Source: Cryptomeria japonica
Taxonomy: Eukaryota > Streptophyta > Pinopsida > Cupressales > Cupressaceae
NCBI RefSeq assembly: GCF_030272615.1
Contig: NC_081407.1
Location: 316,786,456-316,850,455 of the forward strand
DNA: 64,000 nt
Direction of reading: 5' to 3'
A model generated the notes under the pieces. The model had not been told where the DNA came from, did no database searches, and saw only the letters and a program-made list of their open reading frames with translations. Of this stretch, positions 11,088 to 23,824 are shown piece after piece (the first letter of the stretch is position 1; every line of letters starts with the position of its first letter). Position numbers and translations under genes: made by a program.

Positions 11088-13706
11088 ATGGATCAAGGTT
11101 AGTTTTTGTTTATTTTTGTCTTTCTTTCCAGTTTATGTCATTTGTTTTACATTTTGAATTTAATTTCATTAATTTTGATTAGGTTTTTTCATTTTTTGTT
11201 TCAAAAACTAGATTCTTCTAATCCAGAACAAGAACAACCAAATGCACCTCCTGAAAACCCACAAGAAAAACCAAATGCAGCTCCTAAAAACACACAAGAA
11301 CAACCCCCAATTCCTCCTTTTGACCGCACAGTCGAAACACAGGAAGAATTAATTAATCAGTTAGGACAAAATACGTCTAAAATCAATAGACTGATTGTAA
11401 AATTGAAAACTTCTGAACTTGACCATCATCAATCCCTCGCAACTAGCCTAGAAACATTAGCTAGTGGTGCCATAGTTGTTTCCACATAAATTACCAAATG
11501 GGGAATCTTTAGGGATAAGTGTTATCAATTCTATGCCAATGGGCTATCATACGATAGAGTAAAAAACAAAAATATTGCTAAACAACAAATATGTGCCCTT
11601 TTTGTTGATCCCAAAACTGCTCAGTCATTACCTCTTAATGCAAAGAGGTTTCCCATACATTGGTGTACCAATGCGCAGTTGAAGAATCTTTTTTGGTAGA
11701 GGTGGTGGATGGTCTTTGAAGATCCACCTTGTAATAATTATGAGGTGCTATTATATTTTTTGAGAAAATATACTGTGAGTTTGTGCTCAATGTGCGGCCA
11801 AACTATTTTGACATGAGAGAGTTTCATGGTAGAGGTGGTGGCTCTGCCCAAGATAGACCTGGAGCCCGTAGGCGATTAGCCGCGGAGAGTCGTCGCCCCC
11901 TAGCACCCAAACCCAAGGTGCATCAGGCTGTCCCATTAGAGCTGAAAGAGTTGATGGAGCTACAAACTCTTCAGGTGGCCACAACATTGACCGGTGCCAT
12001 CATCCAGTATAAGACATCATTAGCACACCCTATTGTATTGGATGATGAGTCGTTAGAGGGTGATAGAGAGCCCATCGAGCATATGTGTGTTGGTTTCTCA
12101 TGGATATGCTCGGGGATAGATGATGCAGCCGGTGCAGATGGATACTCATATCATCTGTGCACGATTTGCGGTTGTAGATGTCAGGCTCACATGGTTGAGG
12201 ATGTCACGCTAACAGATGAGTTGATGGACATGGTGTTTGCCCATGAGCCACAGACACAGGTGTGTTGATTTGAATTCATAACATTTTATTTATCATTCAC
12301 TTTAAATTTGTAATTACATAAATGAATTTTCATTTATACATCGATTTAAATTGAGACAAATAATATGCATTTCAGGATGTAGCAACGGTATCCCATACAC
12401 CTCCCCCAGTTACCATAGCTGCAACTTCGATGCCTGAGGTATAAATTTTGTAACATGTTAAAATAGAATAGTACACTTTGAATTAAAAAAAATACAAGAT
12501 ATACTAACTATCTTTAATGCTTGATCCAATTTCTGGTTTGTAGGTGTTGACAGGGGATGAAATGTCCCAGATTGATGACATCACGCTCTCAGTGATCGAT
12601 TTTGGCCTACAAGGCTATAAGGTATCATATTTTGTACAACTCTTTTTATGTATTGTTTTGATGGAATATGCAAGTCATTTCATTTTAAATTTTTAAAATT
12701 ATGTTTAATTTATTATCTGTACTAATATCTCATGTTAATTTTGTGTTTTTAGGGTACCCCCTCTGTGTCTAGGGCTCGTCCTAAGAAAAAGAATTCCTTG
12801 AAGACACCAAAACATGTGAAGAAGGTAATTGAACACATTTTTAGTTCTACAATTGTTTGAAACTATTGAAATCAAGTATTAGTTGGGGTTCGTAGATTGA
12901 TTAGTGTGTCTATTTTACATGTACAACGGTCATTGAGCTTTGTGGATATGTTGAATGCACCTAATTCGCCCGCGGATCAAGAGAGGGCGGAGGTATGTAT
13001 CTCTACTTTATTTTCTTGATTTCATGATTATATGCATGCGTATATGTGAACTTGTGATATATTATAATCTTATAATTTTTTCATACAGGAAATATCCATA
13101 CCTATTTCATCAAAGGTGAACCCTCCTCCTTGCACTGGAGAAGCATCTCAGGATCCGATACACTTTTGTTTGATATGTAAAATTAATTGTTTTCAACCTT
13201 CAATACTTATCATTATATTAATTGTATTTAATCTTTGTACATTTTTTGCATAGGTAATAGTGACAATTTCTACATCGATGGTGAGCCATCCTCAGTCCAT
13301 TGGAGAAGCATCTCAGGCACAGGTACGTCATTGTTCTCTATATTATAGCTTTTAAGTGTTCTTGATATATTTATGTTAGTACATTGTATTAATTATACAT
13401 TTAATCTACAATAGACACCTTCGCGGTACGACCATAATGTGGATCCATTTAAGTATGTCTTCAAGAAAACTCCTAAGAGTGACAAGGAGAGGAGAGAAAA
13501 GACATTAGCTCCTGGATCAGCCGATGAGGTAATCTACATTTCAATTGCAAAGTAATTAAAGTTAAATGCATAGTTATGTTGTTAATTGTGAACTATTTTC
13601 TACAAAAGAATTCTAACTTGGCTTTTGAATTGTGGTTTTGCAGCCATCTACAGAGTTGTGTACTGCGCCGAAGAGGCTTGATTTTGATGATCCACCACAA
13701 GTTTAG
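11088..13706 (+). pseudogene. Unknown many-exon gene of the candidate DNA transposon
   Basis: About ten exons can be laid out with GT-AG borders: 11,088-11,097 (ATG GAT CAA G), 11,212-12,259, 12,376-12,438, 12,544-12,621, 12,753-12,824, one ending at 12,992, one starting at 13,089, 13,254-13,322, 13,415-13,528 and 13,644-13,706 (TAG). From exon 3 on, the exons with both ends resolved are multiples of three in phase 0. Exon 2 starts with a Pro/Asn/Gln-rich stretch, then a segment with WGIFRDKCYQFY and a CTICGCRC cysteine cluster. It has two in-frame stops (11,487 and about 11,696) and a one-base frameshift near 11,775. The C-terminus is basic and ends RLDFDDPPQV. Two exons share GEASQ and look duplicated. 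I do not recognise the family. It could be an accessory DNA-binding protein of the transposon. Confidence 0.55.
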
Positions 13707-13889
13707 GATCATATAGAGTTAGTTTTGGTCATAGAATGACCAATACATGTAGATATATTCTAAATTTTTATTGTATATTGATTTGGACATGGCATATGCC
13801 ACATTTTTGTAATACTTGTATTGACTTGGCAGACATGCCTTTTTTTATATATATAAATATCGATATTCGATCCAATAAATGTGTAATGA

Positions 13890-14180
13890 GTTCATGATTT
13901 TGTATTCATTGTATTTTGTGGTTGTCCTTTTATAAATTTAAATGAATATTTGCATATGTAATCAACAATATGAATATAAACAACAAAAATATATGATATA
14001 AAGCATTGCAATCGTGGAATATGATTTGATAAATTTTCTAAAATGTTGAATTAACCCTACAAAACTCCTTGTATTCAGTTCATTATTGTGTATTCGTTGT
14101 ATTTGGTGGCTGCCCTTTTATAAATTTAAATGAATATTTGCATATGTAATTAACAATATGAATATAAACAACAAAAATCG
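13890..14180. repeat. ~90-bp duplication downstream of the unknown gene
   Basis: The segment TGTATTC.TTGTATTT...AACAACAAAAAT at about 13,901-13,990 recurs at about 14,090-14,179 with few changes, a period of 189 bp. The spacer 13,707-13,890 is AT-rich with no gene. Confidence 0.75.
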
Positions 14181-14239
14181 ACAATATGAATATAAACAAC
14201 AATGTGTTTGGTGCGAGGGCACCCTCACGCTCGCAATAG

Positions 14240-16160
14240 TCAAATTTTGTTCATCGTGTGCACAAATCGATGTCGCGAGCACATCTAGGTGGGCAGGTTT
14301 ACGCTCGGCATGGCCCTGTCATGCATCCCAAAGCACCAGAACGTCGAGAGTCATACCCTACCAGTGCGATCTCTCAAGTGCCCTAAGTCCAAAAAATTGT
14401 CAAAATTTGACGGACTATTTTTTCCAATCCACGACACATACGGTCGATCTGTTTGATCCCATGGGGTCATGTGAGGCTCCTCTACAATGGTCTATCTCGG
14501 TTTTCAACGACTCACAACCATTTTCAATTAGTAGCATTTTTTTGCCTGCTCCAAAAATCATCAGTTGTTTGCAAGGAAAAGTTGCAAGATTGGCTAGAAT
14601 TGATCTGGTTCGTCTTATGCACAAATGAATGTCACGAGCGCGTCCAGGTGGGCAGGTTTACGCTAGGCATGACCCTGTCGTGCATCCCAAAGCACCAGAA
14701 CGTCGAGAGTCATACCCTACCGGTGCGATCTAGTGCCTTGAGTCCAAAAAATTGTCAAAATTTGATGGACTATTTCTTCCAATCCATGACACATACGGTC
14801 AATGTGTTTGATCCCATGGGGTCATGTGAGGCTCCTCTACAATGGCCTATCTCAGTTTTCGATGAATCAGAGCCATTTTCAATTAGTAGCATTTTTCGCT
14901 TGCTCAAAAAATCGTTAGTTGCTTGCAAGAAAAAGTTGCAAGATTGGCTAGAATTGATTTTGTTCACCTTATGCACAAACCAACGTCGTGAGCGCATCCG
15001 AGTGGGTAGGTTTATGCTAGGCATGGCCCTTTCTTGCATCCCAAAGCACCAGAATGTCGAGAGTCATGCCCTACCGGTGCAATCTCTCAAGTGCCCTGAG
15101 TCCAAAAAATTATCAAAATTTGACAGATTGTTTCTTCCAATCCACGACACATACGGTCAATCTGTTTGATCCTGTGGGGTCACATAAGGCTCCTCTACAA
15201 TTGCCTATCTCATTTTTTGATGACTCAAAGCCATTTTCAATTAGTAGCATTTTTTTGCCTGCTCCAAAAACCGTTAGTTGCTTGCAAGGAAAAGTTGCAA
15301 GATTGGCTAGAATTGATTCGGTTCGTCTTATGCACAAATTGATGTCATGAGTGCATCTAGGTGGGTAGGTTTACGCTAGGCATGGCCCTTTCATGCATCC
15401 CAAAGCACCAAAACGTCGAGAGTCATACCCTACTGGTGCGATCTCTCAAGTGCCTTGAGTCCAAAAAATTGTCAAAATTTGATGGACTGTTTCTTCCAAT
15501 CCATGACACATACAGTTGATCTGTTTGATCTTGTGGGGTCATGTGAGGCTCCTCTACAATGGCCTATCTCGGTTTTTGATAACTCAGAACCATTTTCAAT
15601 TAGCAGCATTTTTTCGCCTGCTCAAAAAACTGTTAGTTGCTTGCAAGGAAAAGTTGCAAGATTGGCTAGAATTGATTATGTTCGTCTTATGCACAAACTG
15701 ACGTCACGAGCGCATCCAGGTGGGCAGTTTTACACTAGGCATGGCCCTATCATGCATCCCAAAGAACCAAAACGTCGAGAGTCATACCCTACCGGTGCAA
15801 TCTCTCAAGTGCCCTAAGTCCAAAAAATTGTCAAAATTTGACGAACTGTTTCTTCCAATCCACGAGACATACAGTCGATCTGTTTGATCTCGTGGAGTCG
15901 CGTGAGGCTCCTCTATAATGGCCTATCTCGGTTTTTGATGACTCGGAGCCATTTTCAATTAGTATCATTTTTTCGCCTGCTCCAAAAACTATCAGTTGCT
16001 TGCAAGGAAAAGTTGCAAGATTGGCTAGAATTGATTCGGTTTGTCTTATGCACAAACTGACGTCACGAGCATGTCCAAGTGGGTAGGTTTATGCTAGGCA
16101 TGGCCCTTTCATGCATCCCAAAGCACCAAAACGTCGAGAGTCATGCCCTACCGATGCAAT
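14240..16160. repeat. 359-bp tandem satellite, about 5.3 copies
   Basis: The landmark CGTCGAGAGTCAT occurs at 14,342, 14,701, 15,055 (as TGTCGAG), 15,414, 15,773 and 16,132, so the unit is 359 bp with one 354-bp copy. Copies differ mostly by C/T and G/A changes. Open frames across it are by-products of the repeat; 359 is not a multiple of three, so a repeated protein is not supported. It separates the two convergent genes of the candidate DNA transposon. Confidence 0.92.
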
Positions 16161-16429
16161 GTAGAAGTTGCTTGACAACTTTTTTGACAATTTTTTTGAC
16201 AACAATGACAATTTTTGCTCAAATTGTATCTAGTCTCAATCTATCACCCCTATGACCCGATAATGACTCAAATAATTATCCATGATTATACAAGAATCAA
16301 GAATGCTCATGATTGACCAGGGACACATCACATATACTCAAAACATAGTCACAAAACATTGACACACAGAATAGTCACAAAACATTGTCACATATTATTC
16401 AAAAATTTGCCTCTAAATATGGTCAAATT

Positions 16430-16725
16430 AGCTCTTGGCTATTTGATTATACAAAAAATTATCTTACAAATCATCTCATGGGCTTTTATACAAAATTTGG
16501 GATTACAATATGTGTGATTCAGCTCATCACCATTTTAATATACAAATCATCTCATGGGCTTTTATACAAAATTTGCATTACAATATGTGCGATTCAGCTC
16601 ATCACCATTTTAATATACAAAATTTGGCATGTACATATGTACAAATCAGCTCATTGCCACTTAAATATACAAAATTATGCCCCTAAACATGTACAAATCA
16701 GCTCATGGGCATTTATATATACAAA
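16430..16725. repeat. ~75-bp degenerate tandem repeat, about four copies
   Basis: Units share ACAAATCA(T/G)CTCATGGGC followed by TTTATACAAAATTTG and a CAGCTCAT segment. The first two copies are closely similar and the last two are shorter. It lies just downstream of the transposase-like gene. Confidence 0.75.
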
Positions 16726-16796
16726 AAATGAATATAGAACAATTCGTCGACGATTTATACAAAATTCTCAAAATCATTATATTTTGAACCGTAGAA

Positions 16797-18576
16797 TCAA
16801 TCAAGTGAGCCTTCAGGATCGACTCTAACCCATATTGTGTCAAGTATTGCCACGTGGTCAGATTCATGAACTTTCCATAAAATCTTGTTATGAGGTCTAC
16901 CACGATACTTCATCAAATGAATATTTGTTGCAACAACAAGGTTAGAGAAATGAAGAATATGTCTGTGTTTTTCAAAGTCCTCAAACAACCAAACATCACT
17001 CATCTAACCATCGAGCTCTATGTGTATGCATTATGTACTCATAAATTAGTTTCTCTTGAAACATTTTCATAAATTGAGCTACACATATATCATTTTTCAC
17101 TAGCTCACATCTCTTCAAATCTTTTCCATCTTTAACTCCATATGTGATTGTCTTGTATTTTCCGAAAGAAACTAGTTTCGTACCAATTTCATGTGTGCTC
17201 TCCAAATGTATGCATCTTGGTAAATGTTGCAAACCACCACATATAGCACAAGAACCTTCCAAACAAGGCATCTTATAATAAATGCAACCATCATGTCCAT
17301 TACATAGCACACTTGAAATAAATTCTCTTGCCGACTTAGGAGGTGCTTATATATTACATTCCCGCAAAACATCGTTAGTGTGCAAAGTAGAACAAATATG
17401 ATGAAAAATATCACAATGCATGGAAAATTCAATATGCATCCTACAACAACACGTGGTGCGTACATGATTAGTCTTAATATAAAAAGGTTTTGCCATTTCA
17501 CAAAATCTTTGAGAAATTTTTATTTGAGGAAACTTTTGAAGGAATCTTTCATAAAATTTAGTTTGAGTCATATCCAAATAGTGTTTCGCACGTGGCTCAT
17601 GATTTTTAGACCCAATTCACCTTCTAACAACATCTCTTTGGTTGGGCGATACTCTTGTGTTGTCATGCCAAAAAAATTTAATTAATGTTTTTAGTGCATC
17701 TACACCAACCTTGTCTTTGCATGGTAGTCTACCTGAGAATGCCCAAAGAGAATTATTTTTAGGTTCCTCTATTTGTTCTTGCCTCTTTAATGCTTTGCTT
17801 AATGTTGTTCTACTAACGTTTAATGACTTACTTGTTTTGCTTATCAAACGATCTTTTTTTATTTTCTTGCTCATTATGGTTGATGTAATGACACGTCGAG
17901 TAGCATTAGAATCTTTACTACATGATTTTGAACCAATAGATTGATATGCATCAAATAGATTTTTGACAATAGTTCTTTCACTGTTACTTTCAGATGATCT
18001 TAGGCCTAGAATTTTCATTGTCTGTCTAAAATTCAAATTTTTAATCATTTGAACAATTAATTGACATCTTGCGGTTTGATTTAAGTTTTCAAAATAGTTT
18101 TGCCATATTCTTTTAACCATTCTCCTACAAGTTTGTTCATTCATTTTATTGGGCATTGACTTCAATATATTCTCATCAATGTCAATTAGATACTTTGGTT
18201 TCCTACGAATGATTCTAGGAGGTGTTAACATCGGTGCATTATGTACATTCAATTCATCAAGTAGAGAAGGTGTAATATGTTCATCATTTAATTGATCATT
18301 CAATGCGGTATCTTCTTCAATTGCATTAGGTTCAAACGGTAAATTATCAAATATTTCTTCTTCAATTGCATTAGGTTCAAACGGTAAATTATCAAATGTT
18401 TCTTCTTCAATTGCATTAGGTGCATTATATTCATTTGGTAAATCGAATTGAGATGTTGAGGTTGACATACCTTCTTCTCCCATTGTTCTTATGTCACGCA
18501 ATTTCTTCATATGTTGCCTTTGTCTTTCCTCTTGAGCCTCTCGTTGTTCCATTATTCCTCGCTTGTTCTTTCCCAT
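16797..18576 (-). pseudogene. Transposase-like protein with HTH and Cys/His cluster (decayed)
   Basis: The - strand frame starts at ATG 18,576 (MGKNKRGIMEQREAQEERQR), a basic coiled start. It then has an acidic stretch with a 16-residue repeat (PNAIEEE.FDNLPFE) in two to three copies, a basic middle, and a helix-turn-helix-like segment (KSLNVSRTTLSKALKRQ). After an in-frame TGA at a likely Arg (CGA to TGA) it continues with FYERFLQKFPQIKIS and a Cys/His cluster (TCCCRMHIEF). A stop and frame shifts follow, then CNGHDGCIYYKMPCLEGSCAIC and HRARWLDE, then a last piece with SDVWLFEDFEKHRHI. From memory, the order HTH, CxC.H cluster, then WLDEQ resembles an uncharacterised DDE-like protein family in mosses, lycophytes and animals. 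The DDE part itself is not visible here. Confidence 0.5.
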
Positions 18577-18959
18577 GGTTGAGATCGATTGACCTAAATA
18601 GAATCATATTACATATATATGTAAAGAAAAGTTCAAAAATAAATAAATAACCATAAATATGCATCTTATCACTATTTTTTGGAATCAAACTATTAAACAA
18701 TCACAATTCAATCATTTGAAACCATGCAAAAACAAAAAATTCACTTACTTTTATGTATACAACAGTGATAGAAGTGTAGACACAGTTCCAGTGGGGCCTT
18801 CAACAACCTCAAAAATTTCTTTTGAGGCCGTTGAGGCTCTGGGGCAACTAAAAATATGTCTATAAACCACATACGCACTACATTAATAAATGCGTATGTG
18901 TTGTTAGACCATAAAATGTTGACAAGCCCAACGGTATTCTTTTTTCCCATTCTGGGCTA

Positions 18960-19130
18960 ATAAGTAGCGCGTACGTGCTACTAAGCCTAAAAATGTTACT
19001 GCAAGGTAACGAATAATTGGAATAGTACCCCGTACGCGCTTATGAGTAATAAGTCCGCATACGCGCTACTAAGCCTTAAAAAAGTTATGGCAGGGCAGGG
19101 AACTAATAGTTTCAGTACCTCGTACGAGCT
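18960..19130. repeat. Cluster of GCGTACGC palindromic words
   Basis: AGCGCGTACGTGCT at 18,966, CCGTACGCGCT at about 19,030, CCGCATACGCGCT at 19,055 and CTCGTACGAGCT at about 19,119 are each embedded in similar context (CTACTAAGCCT, AGTACC). They match the words of the left 29-bp array. Confidence 0.65.
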
Positions 19131-19924
<794 letters not shown>

Positions 19925-20561
19925 GTCTTAAGGGGTCACAGGATACCATATGACCTCTTAGGAAACAATACGACCTCTAATGACACCTAAGGGGTCATAT
20001 GGTGGGCTAATAAAATGATATATTAGATTTAAAGTTATGAATAGAACATCATACAACGAGACTCCAAGCGAACAAACAACAAGGCTTCACTAAAAAGCAA
20101 GTGTAAGAGCCTGACCTAACCCTAAGAGTACTGCCTGAGTTCTAAAACATATGATGCTATTAAATTTGCAAGGTTATAAAACTGATCTCGATTGTGACTA
20201 TAGGAATTACACACTTGATTTATTTCATGGGTATGTACCATTCCAAACTGTTTGACAAGTGATGCTCATCATATACTACCATTTCCATGCATACAACAAA
20301 CTTTAATTTCTTTAGGTGACAGGCGTTGTATAACAACATGGGAACTCTCGCATACCCACCACTATCATTCTACAGGACATCATCTGTGTTACTCTCCCTC
20401 TTTCTCTTCCTACCTGTTGTTTTCTTCTGAAAAACATATTGCAGGTAGAGAGAGAGGGAGAGAGAGGGAGAGAGAGAGACGGGGGAGGGAAGGTAGAGAG
20501 AGGGAGAGAGGTAGAGGGAGGGAGAGGGGGAGAGAAGAGGGGGGGTGGGAGAGAAGAAGGG

Positions 20562-20622
<61 letters not shown>

Positions 20623-21237
20623 GGAAGGTAGAGAGAGGGAGAGAGGTAGAAGGAGGGAGAGGGAGAGAGAGAGAGAGAGGGAGAGGGGGAGAGTAGGGGG
20701 GAGGGAAAGAGGAGGGGTCTTAAGGGGTCATAGGATACCATATGACCTCTTAGGAAATAATAAGACCTCTAATGACACCTAAGGGGTCATATGGTGGGCT
20801 AATAAAATGATATATTAAATTTAAAGTTATGAATAGAACATCTTACAACGAGACTCCAAGCGAACAAACAATGAGGCTTCACTAAAAAGCAAGTGTAAGA
20901 GCTTGACCTAACCCTAAGAGTACTGCCTACATTCTAAAACATATGATGCTATTAAATTTGCAAGGTTATAAGACTGATCTCGATTGTGACTATAGGAATT
21001 ACACACTTGATTTCTTTCATGGGTATGTACCGTTCCAAGTTGTTTGACAAGTGATGATCATCATATACTACCACTGCCATGCATAAAACAAACTTTAATT
21101 TCTTTAGGTGATAGGGGTTGTGTAACAACACGGGAACTCTCGCATACCCACCACTATCATTCTACAAGACATCATCTGTGTTACTCTCCCTCTTTCTCTT
21201 CCTACCTATTGTTTTCTTTTGAAAAACATATTGCAGG
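19925..21237. repeat. 791-bp tandem duplication: unique ~520 bp plus AG block, twice
   Basis: The segment from AGGGGTCTTAAGGGGTCA (19,925) to ATATTGCAGGTA (about 20,446) is repeated at 20,716-21,237 with about 95 percent or more identity by eye. The copies are separated by the second AG block (20,447-20,715). No gene is recognised in the unique part. TTTAG and TTGCAG splice-acceptor-like words are present but no supported exon. Confidence 0.9.
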
Positions 21238-22599
21238 TACTCTAACTCATCATGTTGCTTTGTTGACACTATTTTCCACATCTGCTCTGCTCATTAAAAA
21301 CACATTCGAGAAGAATATTGCTACAGGTTTCCTTGTTTGTCACGGTAATACACTCGTGGTTCAATTTCAAACCCTATTCCTCCTATTCAATATACACACA
21401 AAAATCCATCAGTCAATTTTTTTAGGAGAGGATACATGATAAAAATCAAAGAGGAAGTTGCAGACAAGAAATAAATTCACTTATTTCTATAGAAGTGCAG
21501 ACACAGTTGCAGTGGGGTATGAAGGGAGAGAAGAAGAGAAAGAGGGAGAGAGAGAGAGACACCTTGTATGCGTTTGAGAGGGAGAGACGATACACTTACA
21601 TGTGTGTATATATGTTTAATATATTATATATACATATATTATATGTATATAAACATATTATATATACAATGTCATATTATACATATATTATATGTATATA
21701 CACATATTATACATAGAATATCATATTATACAATAGCGTGTACGTGCTGCTTACACTATAAGTACCTCGTACGTGCTTTTCACTGTTTAGACTTGGAAAT
21801 AGGCCTGAATGACAAAACTGTGGATTGGAAGTTTGATTTCCCTCCATTTCTCTCATTTTTGACGTGTTTTATTTTATCAACTTGGTTTATCGACTTTGTC
21901 ATCATCAGGTTTACACTTCATAAAGTGGGTATTTCAAAAATTGCCACCATATTTTCACCCATCTTCTGAGCTTTCTAACCATATAATTTATTTTCAATTT
22001 GAACAACAATAACATATTATTATTGAATTTCTTTTACTAGTGTCTCCATAGTTCTCACAGACATAAGTGCACCATTTTTTGAATAACTTTTGATATACTT
22101 ATCCAAATTTTAAAAACTTTATATATTATTGTAGTGCACTTGATTATTTACAATTTAAAAAAAAAATTGTATTTTCGATTTGTTTAGTGCAACTTATTCT
22201 TCGCACACGAACAAGTACCAAATTTTCAGGATGTGCTCAATTGGAAAAATCATTAAAAAAAACATACTCAACAAAAAATTACAAAAAAATACACATCTTC
22301 TAGTGCTCACTTTTAACTATCTTTCTGCCAAAGTATTTGTCAAAATACTAAATCTAACTATGATTTTTTTGATGCACACGTCAGACACTATGTTATGTTT
22401 TTCAGAAAAAAAAATAGGGTCATTTTTTCATGCACGAAAGATTTGACCCCCTTAATCTTATCCAATTTTGAAAAAGTTTAGTAGTTTGGAAACTAAATTC
22501 AGAGTACTACAATATTTGTTCTTTTATTATCTTCATATCTTGAGTGGATGACTTTCAAATTTTGCCTCCAAGTTTAGGTTCACCTGATTCCAGAAAAAA
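21238..22599. other. AT-rich spacer with TA palindromes and two more GTACG words
   Basis: 21,595-21,735 is a cluster of imperfect TATA/ATATGTATAT palindromes. AGCGTGTACGTGCT at 21,734 and CTCGTACGTGCT at about 21,766 repeat the palindromic word. A short AG block is at 21,525-21,560. The rest, 21,790-22,599, is AT-rich and no gene is visible. Confidence 0.6.
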
Positions 22600-22643
22600 A
22601 GTGTCCACTTATACCCCCCTTTTTGACCACCATCTTTGTGCAC
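22600..22643 (-). repeat. Right terminal inverted repeat of the candidate DNA transposon
   Basis: On the + strand it reads AGTGTCCACTT, then a 10-base C-rich insertion, then TTTTTGACCACCATCTTTGTGCAC. It is the inverted partner of 10,695-10,728. Confidence 0.6.
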
Positions 22644-23394
22644 TTACCCATTGGAGAACATCTAGTTTCTCCTATTTAATCAGAAAATTTTTCTATCAAT
22701 CACATAAAAAATCAATCAAATCTTTTCTATCCAACAAATCAGGCTATCCATCAAACAATCAACAAATCAAGCTTTTAATCAAAGACTAAATATATCTCTT
22801 TCAGCTTCTAATCAATCATCAATCAGGCAAACAAATATCAATCCTATTGATCAAAATGTCTGTCAATCAAATCAATCAATCAACTATCTTATCATTCAAT
22901 AAATAATTTATCCTATTGATCATATTTATCAAATCTTCTATCAATCTATCCAATTACTCATCAAATTTCATCAAATTGAATTTTATTATTGTCAAAATAA
23001 AAAAAAAATCAATTGTAACCAATTGTGTTGTTTGCCTAAACAAAAGCGCCAACTTAATGGGCACAAGCACTAAGTCTATCAAAAGTGCTAACCAATTTAT
23101 CATTTGCGCGAACACATTGCACACAAGCGTGAAATCTATCAAATGCACGAACTTAATGAGCACATGCGCGAATCAAGCATATGCGCTAAAATTTCTAGCA
23201 AAGGTGAGAACAAAAAGGTTGAAAGCGCTAAACTAATGGAAGCGCTAACCAAAACAACATATGCTCTAATCTATAGTGCAGAACGTGAAAAAAAGTGCCG
23301 AAATCATAAACTAATCAAACGAGCCCTAAAACGTGTGAAAAATTTGAAAACTTGTACGAAAATTCAAAAATAAAGATCAGTATAGGTCACTCAC
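22644..23394 (-). other. Probable intron 1 of PMD-1, containing a minisatellite
   Basis: No coding sequence is seen. 22,680-22,980 is made of ATCAAT words. The minisatellite at 23,045-23,340 lies directly downstream (on the - strand) of the candidate exon-1 donor, as in the Tat-2 PMD gene. Confidence 0.4.
23045..23340. repeat. 18/21-bp (39-bp dimer) minisatellite with GCGCTAA-like words
   Basis: AGCGCCAA, AGCACTAA, AGTGCTAA, TGCGCGAA, AGCGTGAA, TGCACGAA, TGCGCGAA and TGCGCTAA start at 23,045, 23,066, 23,084, 23,105, 23,126, 23,144, 23,165 and 23,182. That is alternating spacing of 21 and 18 bases and a 39-bp higher unit. More degenerate units continue to about 23,340. Confidence 0.8.
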
Positions 23395-23469
23395 CGGTGG
23401 GCCGTACTCAGCAAGTCTCTGATATCAGCGAACGTGCTCCAATCGATGACTCTCGAACGGGATCACCAT
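23395..23469 (-). pseudogene. Candidate exon 1 of PMD-1
   Basis: On the - strand an ATG at 23,469-23,467 opens a 75-nt phase-0 segment ending exactly at a GTGAGT donor (23,394). It is interrupted by one TGA where CGA would give Arg. The Tat-2 PMD gene has an 81-nt phase-0 exon 1 ending at GTGAGT. The distance to the downstream polypurine tract (about 360 bp) is similar to that in Tat-2 (about 570 bp). The peptide itself is too short to prove homology. Confidence 0.4.
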
Positions 23470-23824
23470 TTTTCCAGCTCAACACTCCAATTTTTTTTCT
23501 CTCCATATCTAACAATTTTGCAAATGAGGATAAAATTGACCTAGGTTAATTTTATTATTACCTTTTTTGTTTTTAAAGGGGTAATTAATTAATTTTTCAA
23601 AAGGGGTGCAATTTTATTTTATTTTTTTCAAAAATGAATTTAATTGGGAGGCCTATGTTTAATCAATTTTTTTTCAATCAATTATCGTGAGATCAATCGC
23701 TCAATCAAATTTTTTCAACAATTTCACGATCGATCTCTCGAGGGGGCACACAATCAGGTTTTTTATCTTTGTTAGGCACGAGACTTGATTTAATCTTTGA
23801 AACAAAGTTGTCTCAACATCATTT
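23470..23824. other. AT-rich spacer between candidate PMD-1 exon 1 and the polypurine tract
   Basis: No gene is seen. The stretch is rich in AATTTT words, with TCAATCAATT repeats at 23,660-23,720. Confidence 0.5.

Noticed and set aside
14158-16055. Overlapping frames of 60-240 codons on both strands in the 359-bp satellite
   Set aside because: The repeated unit is not a multiple of three, so frames change from copy to copy; no family is recognised.
23045-23340. CRISPR-like regular spacing
   Set aside because: Units are 18-21 bp with no conserved repeat/spacer pattern, in a plant nuclear context; it is a degenerate minisatellite.
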